The translations under genes and the position numbers were made by a program. Below, one piece after another: positions 1 through 8,456 of a DNA stretch of 35,220 nt. The DNA is from Lachnospiraceae bacterium. GTDB lineage: Bacteria; Bacillota; Clostridia; Oscillospirales; Ruminococcaceae. How positions within the stretch are numbered: the stretch's first letter is position 1; each line of letters begins with the position of its first letter. The stretch lies in contig JAMPFE010000024.1 in assembly GCA_023664705.1 (NCBI GenBank), positions 1 to 35,220 on the forward strand, given 5' to 3'. The notes beneath the pieces are model-generated. The model was given only the letters and a program-made list of their open reading frames with translations, did not search any database and was not told the DNA's origin.

Positions 1-66
1 ACACCGTCTACCCCATGTGGCTTACGGGGATTTGCCGGTAATTATATTATAACAGGTTGTGATGAT

Positions 67-1863
67 ATGACATCCAAAAAACGAAATATATTTTTGTGCG
101 CGGTGATAATAGCGGCATTGCTTTCGGGGTGCGCCAACAGCGAGGAAAGCTCGGGTGACAGCGGTTCTTCAACGACTGTTGAGCAATCGTCGCCAACGTC
201 GAGCGAAAGCTCGCAAAGCTCCGATAATTCCGCCGATGATAATAATTCCGATGTCACGGAGAAAACGGTCAAGGTCACGAGCATTGACGGAAACGCCGTT
301 ACCGCTGAGGTCGGCGAATTGTCGCAGACTTCCGCTCAGCCGGGCGGCACGCCTCCCGATATGCCGAACGGCGATGCTTCAGGCAATGAGGGCGGCACGC
401 CTCCCGAAATGCCGAATGGCGAAGCTCCGAGCAACTCGGGCGGCGAACCACCGCAAATGTCGGGCGGGCAAGGCGGACAGGGCGGAATGAGCTTCGCTTC
501 AAGCGGCGAAACTCTCACATTTAACGTAACGGACGGCACGGAAATTACCGTTGAATTTTTGCAGGGCAGCGGCGAGGGTTCGCTCGACGACGTGGCGGTC
601 GGCAGCGTGCTTGACGTGACGCTCGACGCGGATAACAACGCCGTGAAGCTCACCATCAGAAACCTCAACGCGGGTGGCGGTTTCGGCGGCAGTCAAGAGG
701 TCACGAACGGCACGTCCGCGAACACGATAGACGAAAACGGCACGGTAAGCGATACGGAATATTCCTCATCGGGCGACGATGAAAACGCATTAAGAATTGA
801 CGGAGCGGAGGTAATTCTCGAAAACTTGACCGTAAACAAAAACGGCGGCAGCTCGTCCAACACCGAGAACGGCGATTTTTACGGGCAGAACGCGGCGCTG
901 TTGGCGCTGAATGGCGCACAGGTCACGATAAAAAATTCGACGTTTGATACCAACGCTGTGAACGGCAACGCGGTTTTCAGCTACGGCGAGGGAACTGTTG
1001 TGAATATTTCCGACTGCGTTATCCGCACGTCGCAGAATAATTCGGGCGGTATCCAAACCACGGGCGGCGGCACGACGAACGCGTATAATCTGGACGTTCA
1101 GACCGAGGGCAATTCCGCGGCGGCGATCCGCTCCGACAGAGGCGGCGGAACGGTTTACGTTGAGGGCGGCAAATTCGTCACTAACGGCACGGGAAGCCCC
1201 GCGGTCTACTGCACGGCGGACATTACCGTAAACGGCGCGGCGCTTACCGCGAACGCCGGCGAGGGCATTGTTGTCGAGGGCAAAAATTCTGTGGCGCTTG
1301 AAAACTGCACCGTTATCGGAAAAATGAGCAATACCTATAACGGTGACAGCGGCGAAAATATCCACTGCATAATGATCTATCAGAGTATGTCGGGCGACGC
1401 CGATCTCGGTGAAGCGTCCTTTGCGGCGAAAGGCGGCAGCATAACCTCGCTTTCGGGAGATATGTTCTACATCACGAACACCGATTGCACCATTACGCTT
1501 GAAAACGTCGAGTTCACGCTTGCGAACGATACTTTCCTGCGCGTCGAGGGCAATGATTCCTCGCGCGGCTGGGGAACGGTCGGCGCGAACGGCGGCGACG
1601 TTATCCTCAACGCAAATTCTCAGAAAATCGGCGGAAATATTATCGTTGACGAAATTTCCTCGCTTGACTTGACGTTGAGCGGCGGCTCTGAAATCACGGG
1701 CGCGATAAATTCCGAAAACAGCGGCGGCACGGTCAAAGTAACACTTGAAAATTCGACGTGGACTTTGACCGCAGACAGCTACGTGAGCGAGTTCAACGGC
1801 GATATTTCGAGCGTTGCCGCGAACGGTCATCATCTGTATGTAAATGGAGAGCAGATCGTTTGA
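67..1863 (+). CDS. Secreted lipoprotein with Pro/Gly-rich repeats and a beta-helix-like domain
   Basis: Residues 1-22 form a lipoprotein signal peptide: basic Thr-Ser-Lys-Lys-Arg start, hydrophobic core and lipobox LLSGC, so the protein should be anchored on the outside of the membrane. Residues 25-65 are a Ser/Glu/Asp-rich linker. Around residues 95-140 there are imperfect repeats of the type GGTPPEMPNGE. From about residue 215 the sequence becomes Gly/Asn/Thr-rich with short alternating hydrophobic strands, as expected of a right-handed beta-helix of the pectin-lyase-like or adhesin type. No catalytic residues can be assigned. Similar clostridial proteins are often labelled carbohydrate-binding, so an adhesin or glycan-binding role is plausible but inferred. 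The frame stays open to the window edge upstream, but the ATG at 67 gives the clean signal peptide. The ribosome site (AGG about 9 bases upstream) is weak. Confidence 0.75.
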   Translation: MTSKKRNIFLCAVIIAALLSGCANSEESSGDSGSSTTVEQSSPTSSESSQSSDNSADDNNSDVTEKTVKVTSIDGNAVTAEVGELSQTSAQPGGTPPDMPNGDASGNEGGTPPEMPNGEAPSNSGGEPPQMSGGQGGQGGMSFASSGETLTFNVTDGTEITVEFLQGSGEGSLDDVAVGSVLDVTLDADNNAVKLTIRNLNAGGGFGGSQEVTNGTSANTIDENGTVSDTEYSSSGDDENALRIDGAEVILENLTVNKNGGSSSNTENGDFYGQNAALLALNGAQVTIKNSTFDTNAVNGNAVFSYGEGTVVNISDCVIRTSQNNSGGIQTTGGGTTNAYNLDVQTEGNSAAAIRSDRGGGTVYVEGGKFVTNGTGSPAVYCTADITVNGAALTANAGEGIVVEGKNSVALENCTVIGKMSNTYNGDSGENIHCIMIYQSMSGDADLGEASFAAKGGSITSLSGDMFYITNTDCTITLENVEFTLANDTFLRVEGNDSSRGWGTVGANGGDVILNANSQKIGGNIIVDEISSLDLTLSGGSEITGAINSENSGGTVKVTLENSTWTLTADSYVSEFNGDISSVAANGHHLYVNGEQIV

Positions 1864-1941
1864 CCGCAATGGTTTCGATATGTACTTTCGGGCGTTTTTT
1901 TTCAAAAAGAGTCTTGCTTTAATTGATATTCGGTAATAAAA

Positions 1942-1968
1942 TGAGCTGCGAATAAACCTCGCAGCTCA
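1942..1968 (-). terminator. Terminator of the AraC-type regulator gene
   Basis: Perfect 9-bp stem (TGAGCTGCG / CGCAGCTCA) with a 9-base loop. On the minus strand the stem is followed by TTTTATTA, which fits an intrinsic terminator about 70 bases after the regulator stop codon. The rest of 1864-2040 shows no gene. Confidence 0.6.
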
Positions 1969-2040
1969 ACAATTATATCAGCTCTTTTTCTTCCGTACCC
2001 AAAGCGGAAGCGGACCGTATATAAGTCTTTAGAACGGCGC

Positions 2041-2907
2041 TTACCGCCTTTCCGTCCTAAACCGCTTGGGGGTGACTCCTTTGTATTTTTTAAAGCTTTT
2101 TATAAAATGACTGCAATCGGAGAAACCCGTTTCCAAGCTGATATAATTAAGGTCAAAATCTGTGAAAAGAAGAAATTCCTCGGCCTTGTAAAGTCTCATT
2201 CGCTCTATGTACCGTTTGCAGCTCATACCGTACTGCTCCTTAAATTTTTTTGCGAAGCAGGAATAGCTCAACCCGCACTGTTCCGCAATATCCGCGACCC
2301 GCAGATTTTCCGACAAAAAATCGTCAATATATTCCGTTATATTTTCAATGGCGTAGTCTTCCTTTCGGGGAATATTCCGGCTGTCAATTGTCATTCCGCA
2401 GTCAAGCCACAAGCGCACAATATTCATAAGCAATTCATATATATTCGCCCGCAAAACAAGGTCTCTGCCATATTTATAATCGGCAAATTCCGACAGGCAC
2501 GTTGTCCATATTCTTTCACATTCAAGCTTTTCGGATTCCTTTTCGTCAAAGAGAATTTTCATTCCGATTTTTTCGGCGTACTGAAAAATACCGCTCAATT
2601 TAGGAGCGTATGCGGGGGTAAGATTAAGCTTGTTTATGTCGAATTTCAGAACGGCATATTGTGGGAAATTTCCGTCCGCGGAATATATGGAATGTACCGC
2701 GGAGGGGTGAAAAATTATCGTTTCCCCCTTATTAAGGGTATAGTAAACGTCGCCGCAGCGCATTTCCGCGCAGCCGTCCAGCATATAGATAAATTCCGCA
2801 AAGTAATGCCAATGGGGCTTTACGGGGAAAGTCTCTTTTTTGGCGTCGAAAACAAAGCACTCTATGGGAGTGTTCAGAGAATCGCTTTTTTCAAAAAGTC
2901 CGCTCAT
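2041..2907 (-). CDS. AraC family transcriptional regulator with N-terminal cupin domain
   Basis: The protein has 288 residues, a usual size for two-domain AraC regulators. Residues about 15-110 are a cupin-like sensor half (HWHYFAEFIYMLDG, then Gly/His-rich strands). Residues about 185-285 hold the two helix-turn-helix units: LRVADIAEQCGLSYSCFAKKF, then LNYISLETGFSDCSHFIKSF followed by GVTPKRFR. Regulators of this build bind a small ligand, often a sugar, in the cupin half and activate neighbouring genes. It is divergently transcribed from the ABC exporter across a 110-bp gap, so that exporter and perhaps the following dehydrogenase are the likely targets. The ligand cannot be read from the sequence. 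Confidence 0.93.
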   Translation of the reverse strand: MSGLFEKSDSLNTPIECFVFDAKKETFPVKPHWHYFAEFIYMLDGCAEMRCGDVYYTLNKGETIIFHPSAVHSIYSADGNFPQYAVLKFDINKLNLTPAYAPKLSGIFQYAEKIGMKILFDEKESEKLECERIWTTCLSEFADYKYGRDLVLRANIYELLMNIVRLWLDCGMTIDSRNIPRKEDYAIENITEYIDDFLSENLRVADIAEQCGLSYSCFAKKFKEQYGMSCKRYIERMRLYKAEEFLLFTDFDLNYISLETGFSDCSHFIKSFKKYKGVTPKRFRTERR

Positions 2908-2952
2908 AATATCACCTCAAAAATAGATTTTTACAATTTTTTCTGTATAAAT

Positions 2953-2985
2953 ATTATAGCACACTTTAAAATAAAATGCTATACT
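2953..2985. promoter_or_regulatory. Divergent promoter region with inverted repeat TATAGCA/TGCTATA
   Basis: On the minus strand TATAAT (2953-2958) can serve as the -10 of the regulator. On the plus strand TATACT (2980-2985) can serve the exporter. Neither has a good -35 at 17 bases, as expected of activator-dependent promoters. A 7-bp inverted repeat (2955-2961 and 2977-2983, 15-base spacer) overlaps both -10 boxes and could be an operator. Confidence 0.45.
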
Positions 2986-3017
2986 TAATTGTAAATTTTA
3001 CCATTCCGGAGAGAAAT

Positions 3018-4844
3018 ATGAAAAAGCAAAAGGAACAAAAGGAGCATATTTTTGCGGAAAAGCTTACCAAAAACGCCGATATAGACGAGGACGTCCTCCT
3101 TGAGAGCTTCCGCAGAAACGAAAACCACAGCCTTAAAATACTTATAGGGCTTTACAAGGGACAATATTTCAAGCTGTTTCTGTCGGTGCTTATGTTTGCG
3201 GTGAAGCACACCCCCGTGTGGGCGCTGCCCGTAATCACGGCGAATATTATAAACACGGCGGCTTCCCCCGATGAAAACGCTCTGCGGAATATAATAATAA
3301 ACGTTTCGGTAATGATCGTCCTCGTGCTTCAGAATTTGCTGACAAATTATCTGCATACATATTTTTACGCAAAGGTCGTGCGGAACGTTGAATGCGGTCT
3401 GCGAAGCTCGATGATACGCAAATTGCAGCAGCTTTCGATAACCTACCACAACGAAATGCAGTCGGGAAGATTACAGTCGAAAATAATGCGCGACGTGGAG
3501 CAGATAGAAAATCTTTCGGCGTAGATATTTATTTCGGTGCTGAGCATTATACTTAACGTGGTGGTGTCCCTTACGGTTGTGCTTAATTCGTCCTTTACGG
3601 TGTTTCTTTTCTTTGCCGCGTCGATACCCATGGCGGTCATTATAAGAAACGCTTTCAAGGAAAAAATAAATACCCGCAACAGAAGCTTCCGCCGCGAAAT
3701 GGAGGAAACATCCGTCAAGGTAATGGAAATGGTGGAGCTTATCCCCGTTACGCGTGCTCACGCCCTTGAGGAAACCGAAACGAAAAAGCTGGGCTCTCAA
3801 CTTAAAAATGTTGCGGAACACGGTTTTAAACTGGATATGATACAATCCTTTTTCGGTTCCGTAAGCTGGGCTTCGTTTCAGATTTTTCAGGTAATTTGCC
3901 TCGGCTTTACCGGCTGGCTTGCGGTAAAGGGCAAAATACCTCCGGGCGATGTTGTAATGTACCAGACATATTTCGGCACCATAGTTAATCAGGTCAGCGG
4001 CATAGTCACGCTCATACCGATAATTTCAAAGGGACTTGAATCGGTCAATTCCGTGGGGGACATTCTTTTAAGCGCAGATGTTGAGGACACGGGAAACAAA
4101 AAGAAAGTCAAAAAAGTAGAGGGGAAAATAGAATTTAAAAATGTGAATTTCCGTTTTAAAGACGCCGAGTTTCCCGTAATAAACGATTTAAGCTTTTCGG
4201 TTAATAAGGGCGAGACTGTCGCCTTTGTGGGAGCCTCGGGAGCGGGAAAAACCACGCTGATAAATCTTGTGATAGGTTTTCTCCGCCCTAATTCGGGGCA
4301 GGTGCTTATCGACGGGAAAAATCTGAACGATATTAACCTGCAAAGCTACCGCAGACATATTTCCGTAGTGCCCCAAACGCCGATATTGTTTACGGGGACG
4401 ATCAGAGAAAACATAACTTACGGTTCGGAAAATATCGGCGACGAGTTGTTGAACGAGGTCATAAATGCCGCAAATCTGCGGGAGCTTATCGACTCGCTTC
4501 CCGACGGACTTGACACAAAAATTACCGAGCACGGTTCAAACCTTTCGGGCGGTCAGCGGCAGAGGGTTTCCATAGCGAGGGCGTTTGTGAGAGATCCGAA
4601 AATCCTTATTCTTGACGAGGCGACGTCGGCTCTTGACACGGTGTCCGAAAAGAAAATTCAGGACAGCATAGAAAGGCTTGTCAAGGACAGAACGACGCTT
4701 ATCGTCGCGCATCGTCTTTCAACCATAAGAAACGCGGATAAAATCGCGGTTATCGGCGACGGCGGTATGCTTGAATACGGCACATACGACGAGCTTATGG
4801 AAAAGCGCGGGGAATTTTACAAGCTGAGGTCTCTGCAATTTTAG
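3018..4844 (+). pseudogene. ABC exporter (permease-ATPase fusion) interrupted by an in-frame TAG codon
   Basis: Read through a single TAG at 3522-3524, the frame gives one 608-codon protein, the normal length of a type IV (MsbA-like) ABC half-exporter. Residues about 45-330 are the membrane domain. Residues about 370-608 are the ATPase: Walker A GASGAGKTT, signature LSGGQRQR, Walker B ILILDEATSALD and switch His in IVAHRLST. The codons on both sides of the TAG continue the same membrane segment (ENLSA, stop, IFISVLS), so this looks like a CAG-to-TAG nonsense change. A GTG at 3537 could start a 435-residue downstream piece lacking the first membrane helices. The ATG at 3018 follows GGAGAG. The gene ends with TAG as well, so genome-wide TAG recoding is unlikely. 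The substrate is unknown. Confidence 0.85.
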
Positions 4845-4940
4845 GGTGTGTTTACATGCCGAATTATAAAACGAGGAAATTACGGTATGCGATTTTATCG
4901 GTTTCGTTCAAACCGAAAACGTTAAAAAGGAGATTTTAAA

Positions 4941-5693
4941 ATGGTAAACGTAAAAGGAAAATGGGCGCTTATCACGGGCGCGGCGAGAGGTATAGGAAAT
5001 CTTACCGCAAAATTTATGGCGGAACAGGGTTGTAATCTCATACTCCACAGCAGGGATAAGGCGCACTGCGAAAAGCTGCTCGCGGAGGTCAAGGCTATGG
5101 GCGTCAAGGCTTGCGCCGCAGAGGCGGAGCTGTCCGATCTGGACAGCGTTCAAGCTATGCTTGACGAGATCGACGGTATAGAAACGGACGTTGATATTGT
5201 GCTGAACAACGCGGGTATGCAAATCGCTTACCGCACCGATTATTACGGGACTCCCGTTTCCGACTATACCGAAAGCTTTAAGATAAACACTATCGCCCCC
5301 GCGATGATATGCTATCATTTTATGCCGAAAATGGTTGAGCGGGGATTTGGCAGAATTGTGAACACCACAAGCGGCATACGTCTTGAACCCGAGCAGGCGG
5401 GATATTCCGCGAGCAAAGCCGCGCTGGATAAAATCACGATCGACTTGGGTTCAAAGGTTGAGGGCACGGACGTTATGATAAACCTCACAGACCCGGGTTG
5501 GTGTAGGACCGATCTGGGCGGACCTCACGCGCCAAACGCTCCCGAAAGCGCAATTCCGGGAATTGTTGTGGGCGCTTTTGTTGACGACGGAAAGTCGGGA
5601 CGTTACCTTAACGCCCCCTATTTCACGGGGCTTACCCTTGAAGAGGCTGTTGCAAAGGCCGAAAGAGAATTTGACAGCCCCTACGGAAAATAA
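4941..5693 (+). CDS. Short-chain dehydrogenase/reductase (SDR) family oxidoreductase
   Basis: This classical SDR has 250 residues. The cofactor motif TGAARGIG lies near residue 12, NNAG near residue 89, and the active-site YSASK near residue 155 with a serine (NTTSG) about 13 residues before it. Such enzymes carry out NAD(P)(H)-dependent oxidation or reduction of alcohols and ketones; the substrate cannot be told. It starts 96 bases after the exporter with a good AAGGAG site (4926-4931), and no strong promoter or terminator was seen in the gap, so it may be cotranscribed with the exporter under the AraC-type regulator. Confidence 0.9.
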   Translation: MVNVKGKWALITGAARGIGNLTAKFMAEQGCNLILHSRDKAHCEKLLAEVKAMGVKACAAEAELSDLDSVQAMLDEIDGIETDVDIVLNNAGMQIAYRTDYYGTPVSDYTESFKINTIAPAMICYHFMPKMVERGFGRIVNTTSGIRLEPEQAGYSASKAALDKITIDLGSKVEGTDVMINLTDPGWCRTDLGGPHAPNAPESAIPGIVVGAFVDDGKSGRYLNAPYFTGLTLEEAVAKAEREFDSPYGK

Positions 5694-5738
5694 GGCGATA
5701 TTGTTGACCGGCACGTTCTCAACGAAAAAATAGGCAGC

Positions 5739-6728
5739 TCAATCGTCAATTCCCAACTGTTTTTTCAGCAGCTCATATATCCTGTAATGCCCGTCCGCGT
5801 TCGGGTGAATATCCATAAAGCCTATGTTGGTGTATTTGTCCGCTTTGCCGTCAAACTCGCCGTACACGTCTATAACGCTCACTTTTTCGCCTTGCAGCAT
5901 CGTCAGCCCGAAGTTCAGGAGCGACAGCTGCTCCTGCGCGACCTCCGACGCCTCCTTTAACAGCTCGTTCCCCGAAAACGGGTCGTAAACCGTCATAAGA
6001 ATTATTTCCGCATTTGGATTAACGTCCGAAATAAGCTCAACGCATTTGCTTATATTATCCAGAGTTTTCTTGACGTCGACGTTTTTTGCGGCTTCCAATG
6101 CGGAATTTATGACCTTTTGCGCATATTCGTCGGCCATATCGGGCTGAAATCCCTCCGTGAACATCGAAGCGATAAGCTCGCTGTCGTTCATCATTGCCGA
6201 GAGCATTGGTTGAAGAAAATCGTTTCCGCCTATGGAGATAACTATCACGTTCGAGCTTGATACGTCTTCGGAAAGCTCCTCGTCCGAGGTCTCGAGCGCG
6301 TTCAGCAGCCCCTCCGTCGTTCTGCCGTCCACCGCGAAATTGTGATAGCTCTCAAACCCCGCTCCCAGCATATTGCCGAACGACGCCGGCGCGGAATAGT
6401 TGTTTCCCGCCTCGTATTGCGGGAGCATACAGCCCGACGCTATCGAGTCGCCGAGAACGGTCAGCGATTTGTACTCCGTGCGTTCCTCCGGGGAATTGCT
6501 CTCCTCCGGGGAGCTGCTCTCATTTGAAGAAACGCTGCTGTCCGAGGAAACGGTTTCCTCCGAAGAAACATCGCTCTCCTCCGAGGAAACGGTTACACTC
6601 TCGCCCGAGGAAACGCTCTCCTCCGAGCTAACGCCGCTTTCGGAATTAAAGGATTCCTTGTCCGCGCTGCACGCCGTCAAAGAAAGCGCGGCTGCGGCGC
6701 AAAGAAAAAGCGCAAGAAATTTTTTCAT
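5739..6728 (-). CDS. SGNH/GDSL-hydrolase lipoprotein
   Basis: The ATG at 6728 is preferred over the upstream one at 6779 because AAAGGAGA lies just before it and the protein then begins with a lipoprotein signal (MKKFLALF, lipobox LTAC). It has 329 residues. Residues about 25-85 are a Ser/Glu-rich spacer. The hydrolase domain follows: block I GDS (LTVLGDSIASG), block II Gly (FAVDGRTTEG), block III GGND (ISIGGNDF) and the catalytic Asp/His near the C-terminus (MDIHPNADGH). Enzymes of this fold are surface esterases, lipases or acetyl-xylan/peptidoglycan deacetylases; the substrate is not evident. It is convergent with the SDR gene (45-bp gap) and has its own promoter. Confidence 0.9.
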   Translation of the reverse strand: MKKFLALFLCAAAALSLTACSADKESFNSESGVSSEESVSSGESVTVSSEESDVSSEETVSSDSSVSSNESSSPEESNSPEERTEYKSLTVLGDSIASGCMLPQYEAGNNYSAPASFGNMLGAGFESYHNFAVDGRTTEGLLNALETSDEELSEDVSSSNVIVISIGGNDFLQPMLSAMMNDSELIASMFTEGFQPDMADEYAQKVINSALEAAKNVDVKKTLDNISKCVELISDVNPNAEIILMTVYDPFSGNELLKEASEVAQEQLSLLNFGLTMLQGEKVSVIDVYGEFDGKADKYTNIGFMDIHPNADGHYRIYELLKKQLGIDD

Positions 6729-6810
6729 GGTTCGGTCTCCTTTCGCGGTTTGCTGTTTCACTGCAAATGCTCCCCTCATTCATCGGGCTGTCCCGCCTTT
6801 GCAATTTAAT

Positions 6811-6839
6811 ATTATAGCACTTTTTTTCGTTTATGTCAA
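6811..6839 (-). promoter_or_regulatory. Sigma-A promoter of the SGNH-hydrolase gene
   Basis: On the minus strand TTGACA (6834-6839), a 17-base spacer and TATAAT (6811-6816) match the consensus exactly. It lies about 85 bases upstream of the start codon and is arranged back to back with the promoter at 6886. Confidence 0.85.
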
Positions 6840-6885
6840 GAGATCATCGCTTCGCTCAAACATCTGAAAATAAATCGATAAAGCA

Positions 6886-6914
6886 TTGACTTTTCCGAGA
6901 TCATGTGCTATAAT
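6886..6914 (+). promoter_or_regulatory. Sigma-A promoter of the small basic protein gene
   Basis: TTGACT (6886-6891), 17 bases, TATAAT (6909-6914), with a TGTGC just before the -10. It points at the 57-residue coding sequence. Confidence 0.85.
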
Positions 6915-6922
6915 AATATTAT

Positions 6923-6966
6923 GGCAACGAAGCTATCGGGGTTTCGCTGCCTTTTTGTGTTTTTTA
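6923..6966 (+). terminator. Possible leader terminator/attenuator
   Basis: GGCAACGAA (6923-6931) pairs with TTCGCTGCC (6943-6951), eight of nine positions, and is followed by TTTTTGTGTTTTTT. It starts about 10 bases after the -10 box and ends just before the ribosome site AAAGGAGG of the small gene. It therefore sits where a transcription attenuator would. No ligand-binding fold was recognised. Confidence 0.45.
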
Positions 6967-6981
6967 AAGGAGGTAATTTGC

Positions 6982-7155
6982 ATGGACGGAAAACCGTTAC
7001 ACAGCAACACAAGGGAAAACGGCTTCAAAAAGCCCGACCGCGTTGACAGACGTCCGCACGACGATAAAACTCCGAAAACGGAGCACAAGCCCTCGGACTT
7101 CGCGCCAAACCCGAACGACGAATCGCATAAGCCCAAAATCGTCCCGTGGAAATAA
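6982..7155 (+). CDS. Small basic, probably disordered protein (57 aa)
   Basis: The ATG at 6982 is chosen because a strong AAAGGAGG site (6967-6974) lies seven bases upstream; a longer reading from 6886 would run through the promoter. The protein is rich in Lys, Arg, Asp, Pro and His, has almost no hydrophobic residues and no cysteine, and ends in KPKIVPWK. It should be soluble and intrinsically disordered, possibly nucleic-acid binding. I do not recognise a family. Its own consensus promoter, leader hairpin and strong terminator argue that it is a real expressed unit. Confidence 0.7.
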   Translation: MDGKPLHSNTRENGFKKPDRVDRRPHDDKTPKTEHKPSDFAPNPNDESHKPKIVPWK

Positions 7156-7182
7156 AATTTCCGCAATTTCCCGAAACGAAAG

Positions 7183-7215
7183 CGCGGTGAGTTTGAATAA
7201 ATTCACCGCGTTTTT
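7183..7215 (+). terminator. Terminator of the small protein gene
   Basis: Stem CGCGGTGA (7183-7190) / TCACCGCG (7203-7210) followed by TTTTT. The 3' arm is also the last codons of the convergent FUSC-type gene, so the two genes share this sequence. It may work weakly in the other direction too. Confidence 0.8.
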
Positions 7216-8456
7216 GTCGTGACAAGCGGCTCAAACGACCGCTTTAATTCCCGTGCAATACTGTTCAGCCCGTGCCTGTCGGTTTCGATAACGGCGGTTT
7301 TCTCCGTGCCGCAAAGCTCCGACAGGCATTGCAGCATATGCTCCTTATCCGCGTTTTTGTTGTAAATTTTGATATACGAAAATCCCTTGTAGTCGTCCGA
7401 CGGATAGCACAGTATTTTCAGCGACTTTCCCGCCTCGCTCTCGGAAACGCGCTTGTAAAGGGCGTTGATTTTCTCGGTAACGTCCACCGCCATTAAATAG
7501 ATCACCCTGTCCTCGGGCGGCGGAGCAAGATTTACATAATTGCGGTACGGCGATTTTTTCAGCGTTTCAACGATAGCTTTTTCCGCATCGTTCTCCAGCC
7601 TGTCGTAGTAAATCATCAGCGCATCGCCGCGCAAGGCGTTCGTAAAGCAGTTCATATTCTCCGAGGAGATCGTTTCGCGAAGCGCCGCGCAGGTCTCGTT
7701 GGAAATAACATACGCCCGCACATAGGAATTTTCCTTGATATCGTAAAGCGCTGCGCCGTCCATTACCACCGCGGGCAAATTCAGCCGAACGTCGGCAAGC
7801 GGCTTCATCAGGGAAGCGGGCGTTCGCATCGTGACTATCGTGAATTTCAGCCCCTCGTCGAGCATCCTGTTGAGCTCCACGACGGTATACGGCTGCAATT
7901 CCTCCGTGGTCGGCGAGAGCATATCGTCAAGCTCCGCGACAAATAAACGGTCGGTAACTTTTCGACGAGGCAGCCTCGCCATATTCACGATAAGCCCTAT
8001 AGCGATGCCGATAAACGTGTCGAGAACGCGGTTCAGCACGAACAAAAACGGGTTGCTGTCCGTCATATGATTTACCGTTATCGAAAGAAACACGACGCAG
8101 GAAAAATACGACGCGTTTTTCTTTTTGAGGACTACCGTCGTGAAAAGCACGGGTATCAGCATAAGCGCGTTTATCAGATACCCGATAACGTTTTCGTAAA
8201 CGGGGAAAACGTAAATTTCGAGCAGTATCGTTATCAGCCCGTATGCCGCGCCGATAAGCGTGCCGACCGTTCTCTGCGCCGCCATCGACAGCGACTTGTT
8301 CGTGTACGGCTGGATGCACCACAGCACCGCGAGCATCGAATAAAACGGCAGTCCGCTCTTGCCTCGAAGCAGATACACAACGTAGCACAGCATAACTCCG
8401 ACCGCCGACTTGATTATGCGGCTGCCGATACGCGCGTTTTTAAAATCGAATTTCAT
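7203..8456 (-). CDS. FUSC/aromatic-acid-exporter-like membrane protein fused to a degenerate HAD domain
   Basis: The protein has 417 residues. Residues 1-165 contain about five or six membrane helices with the FUSC/ArAE pattern (LWCIQPYTNKSLSMAAQRTVGTLIGAAYG). Residues about 170-417 resemble a Cof-type HAD phosphatase: ELDDML at 175-180 in place of DxDGTL, an IVTMRT segment at 207-212 in place of IATGR, a VVMDGAALYD match to the VxxNGAxIYD strand, and DK at 370-371. The HAD nucleophile Asp is Glu175, and the late GDxxND motif is reduced to ETDRHG, so phosphatase activity is doubtful. ArAE-like proteins are thought to export aromatic or other organic acids. Here the HAD part may sense a ligand. 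It is the last gene of a six-gene operon, with an ATGA overlap to the dehydrogenase upstream. Confidence 0.8.
   Translation of the reverse strand: MKFDFKNARIGSRIIKSAVGVMLCYVVYLLRGKSGLPFYSMLAVLWCIQPYTNKSLSMAAQRTVGTLIGAAYGLITILLEIYVFPVYENVIGYLINALMLIPVLFTTVVLKKKNASYFSCVVFLSITVNHMTDSNPFLFVLNRVLDTFIGIAIGLIVNMARLPRRKVTDRLFVAELDDMLSPTTEELQPYTVVELNRMLDEGLKFTIVTMRTPASLMKPLADVRLNLPAVVMDGAALYDIKENSYVRAYVISNETCAALRETISSENMNCFTNALRGDALMIYYDRLENDAEKAIVETLKKSPYRNYVNLAPPPEDRVIYLMAVDVTEKINALYKRVSESEAGKSLKILCYPSDDYKGFSYIKIYNKNADKEHMLQCLSELCGTEKTAVIETDRHGLNSIARELKRSFEPLVTTKTR

Noticed and set aside
790..1905. Long minus-strand frame opposite the beta-helix lipoprotein
   Set aside because: A shadow of a GC-biased Gly/Asn-rich gene; no ribosome site, Arg/Ala-rich, no domain, and the opposite strand has a clear signal peptide and start.
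3522..3524. TAG as a reassigned sense codon in this organism
   Set aside because: The same gene uses TAG as its final stop and no other gene in the window needs read-through of TAG.
5694..5738. Terminator between the SDR and SGNH-hydrolase genes
   Set aside because: Only a weak GTTGA/TCAAC pairing was found in this 45-base convergent gap; not strong enough to annotate.
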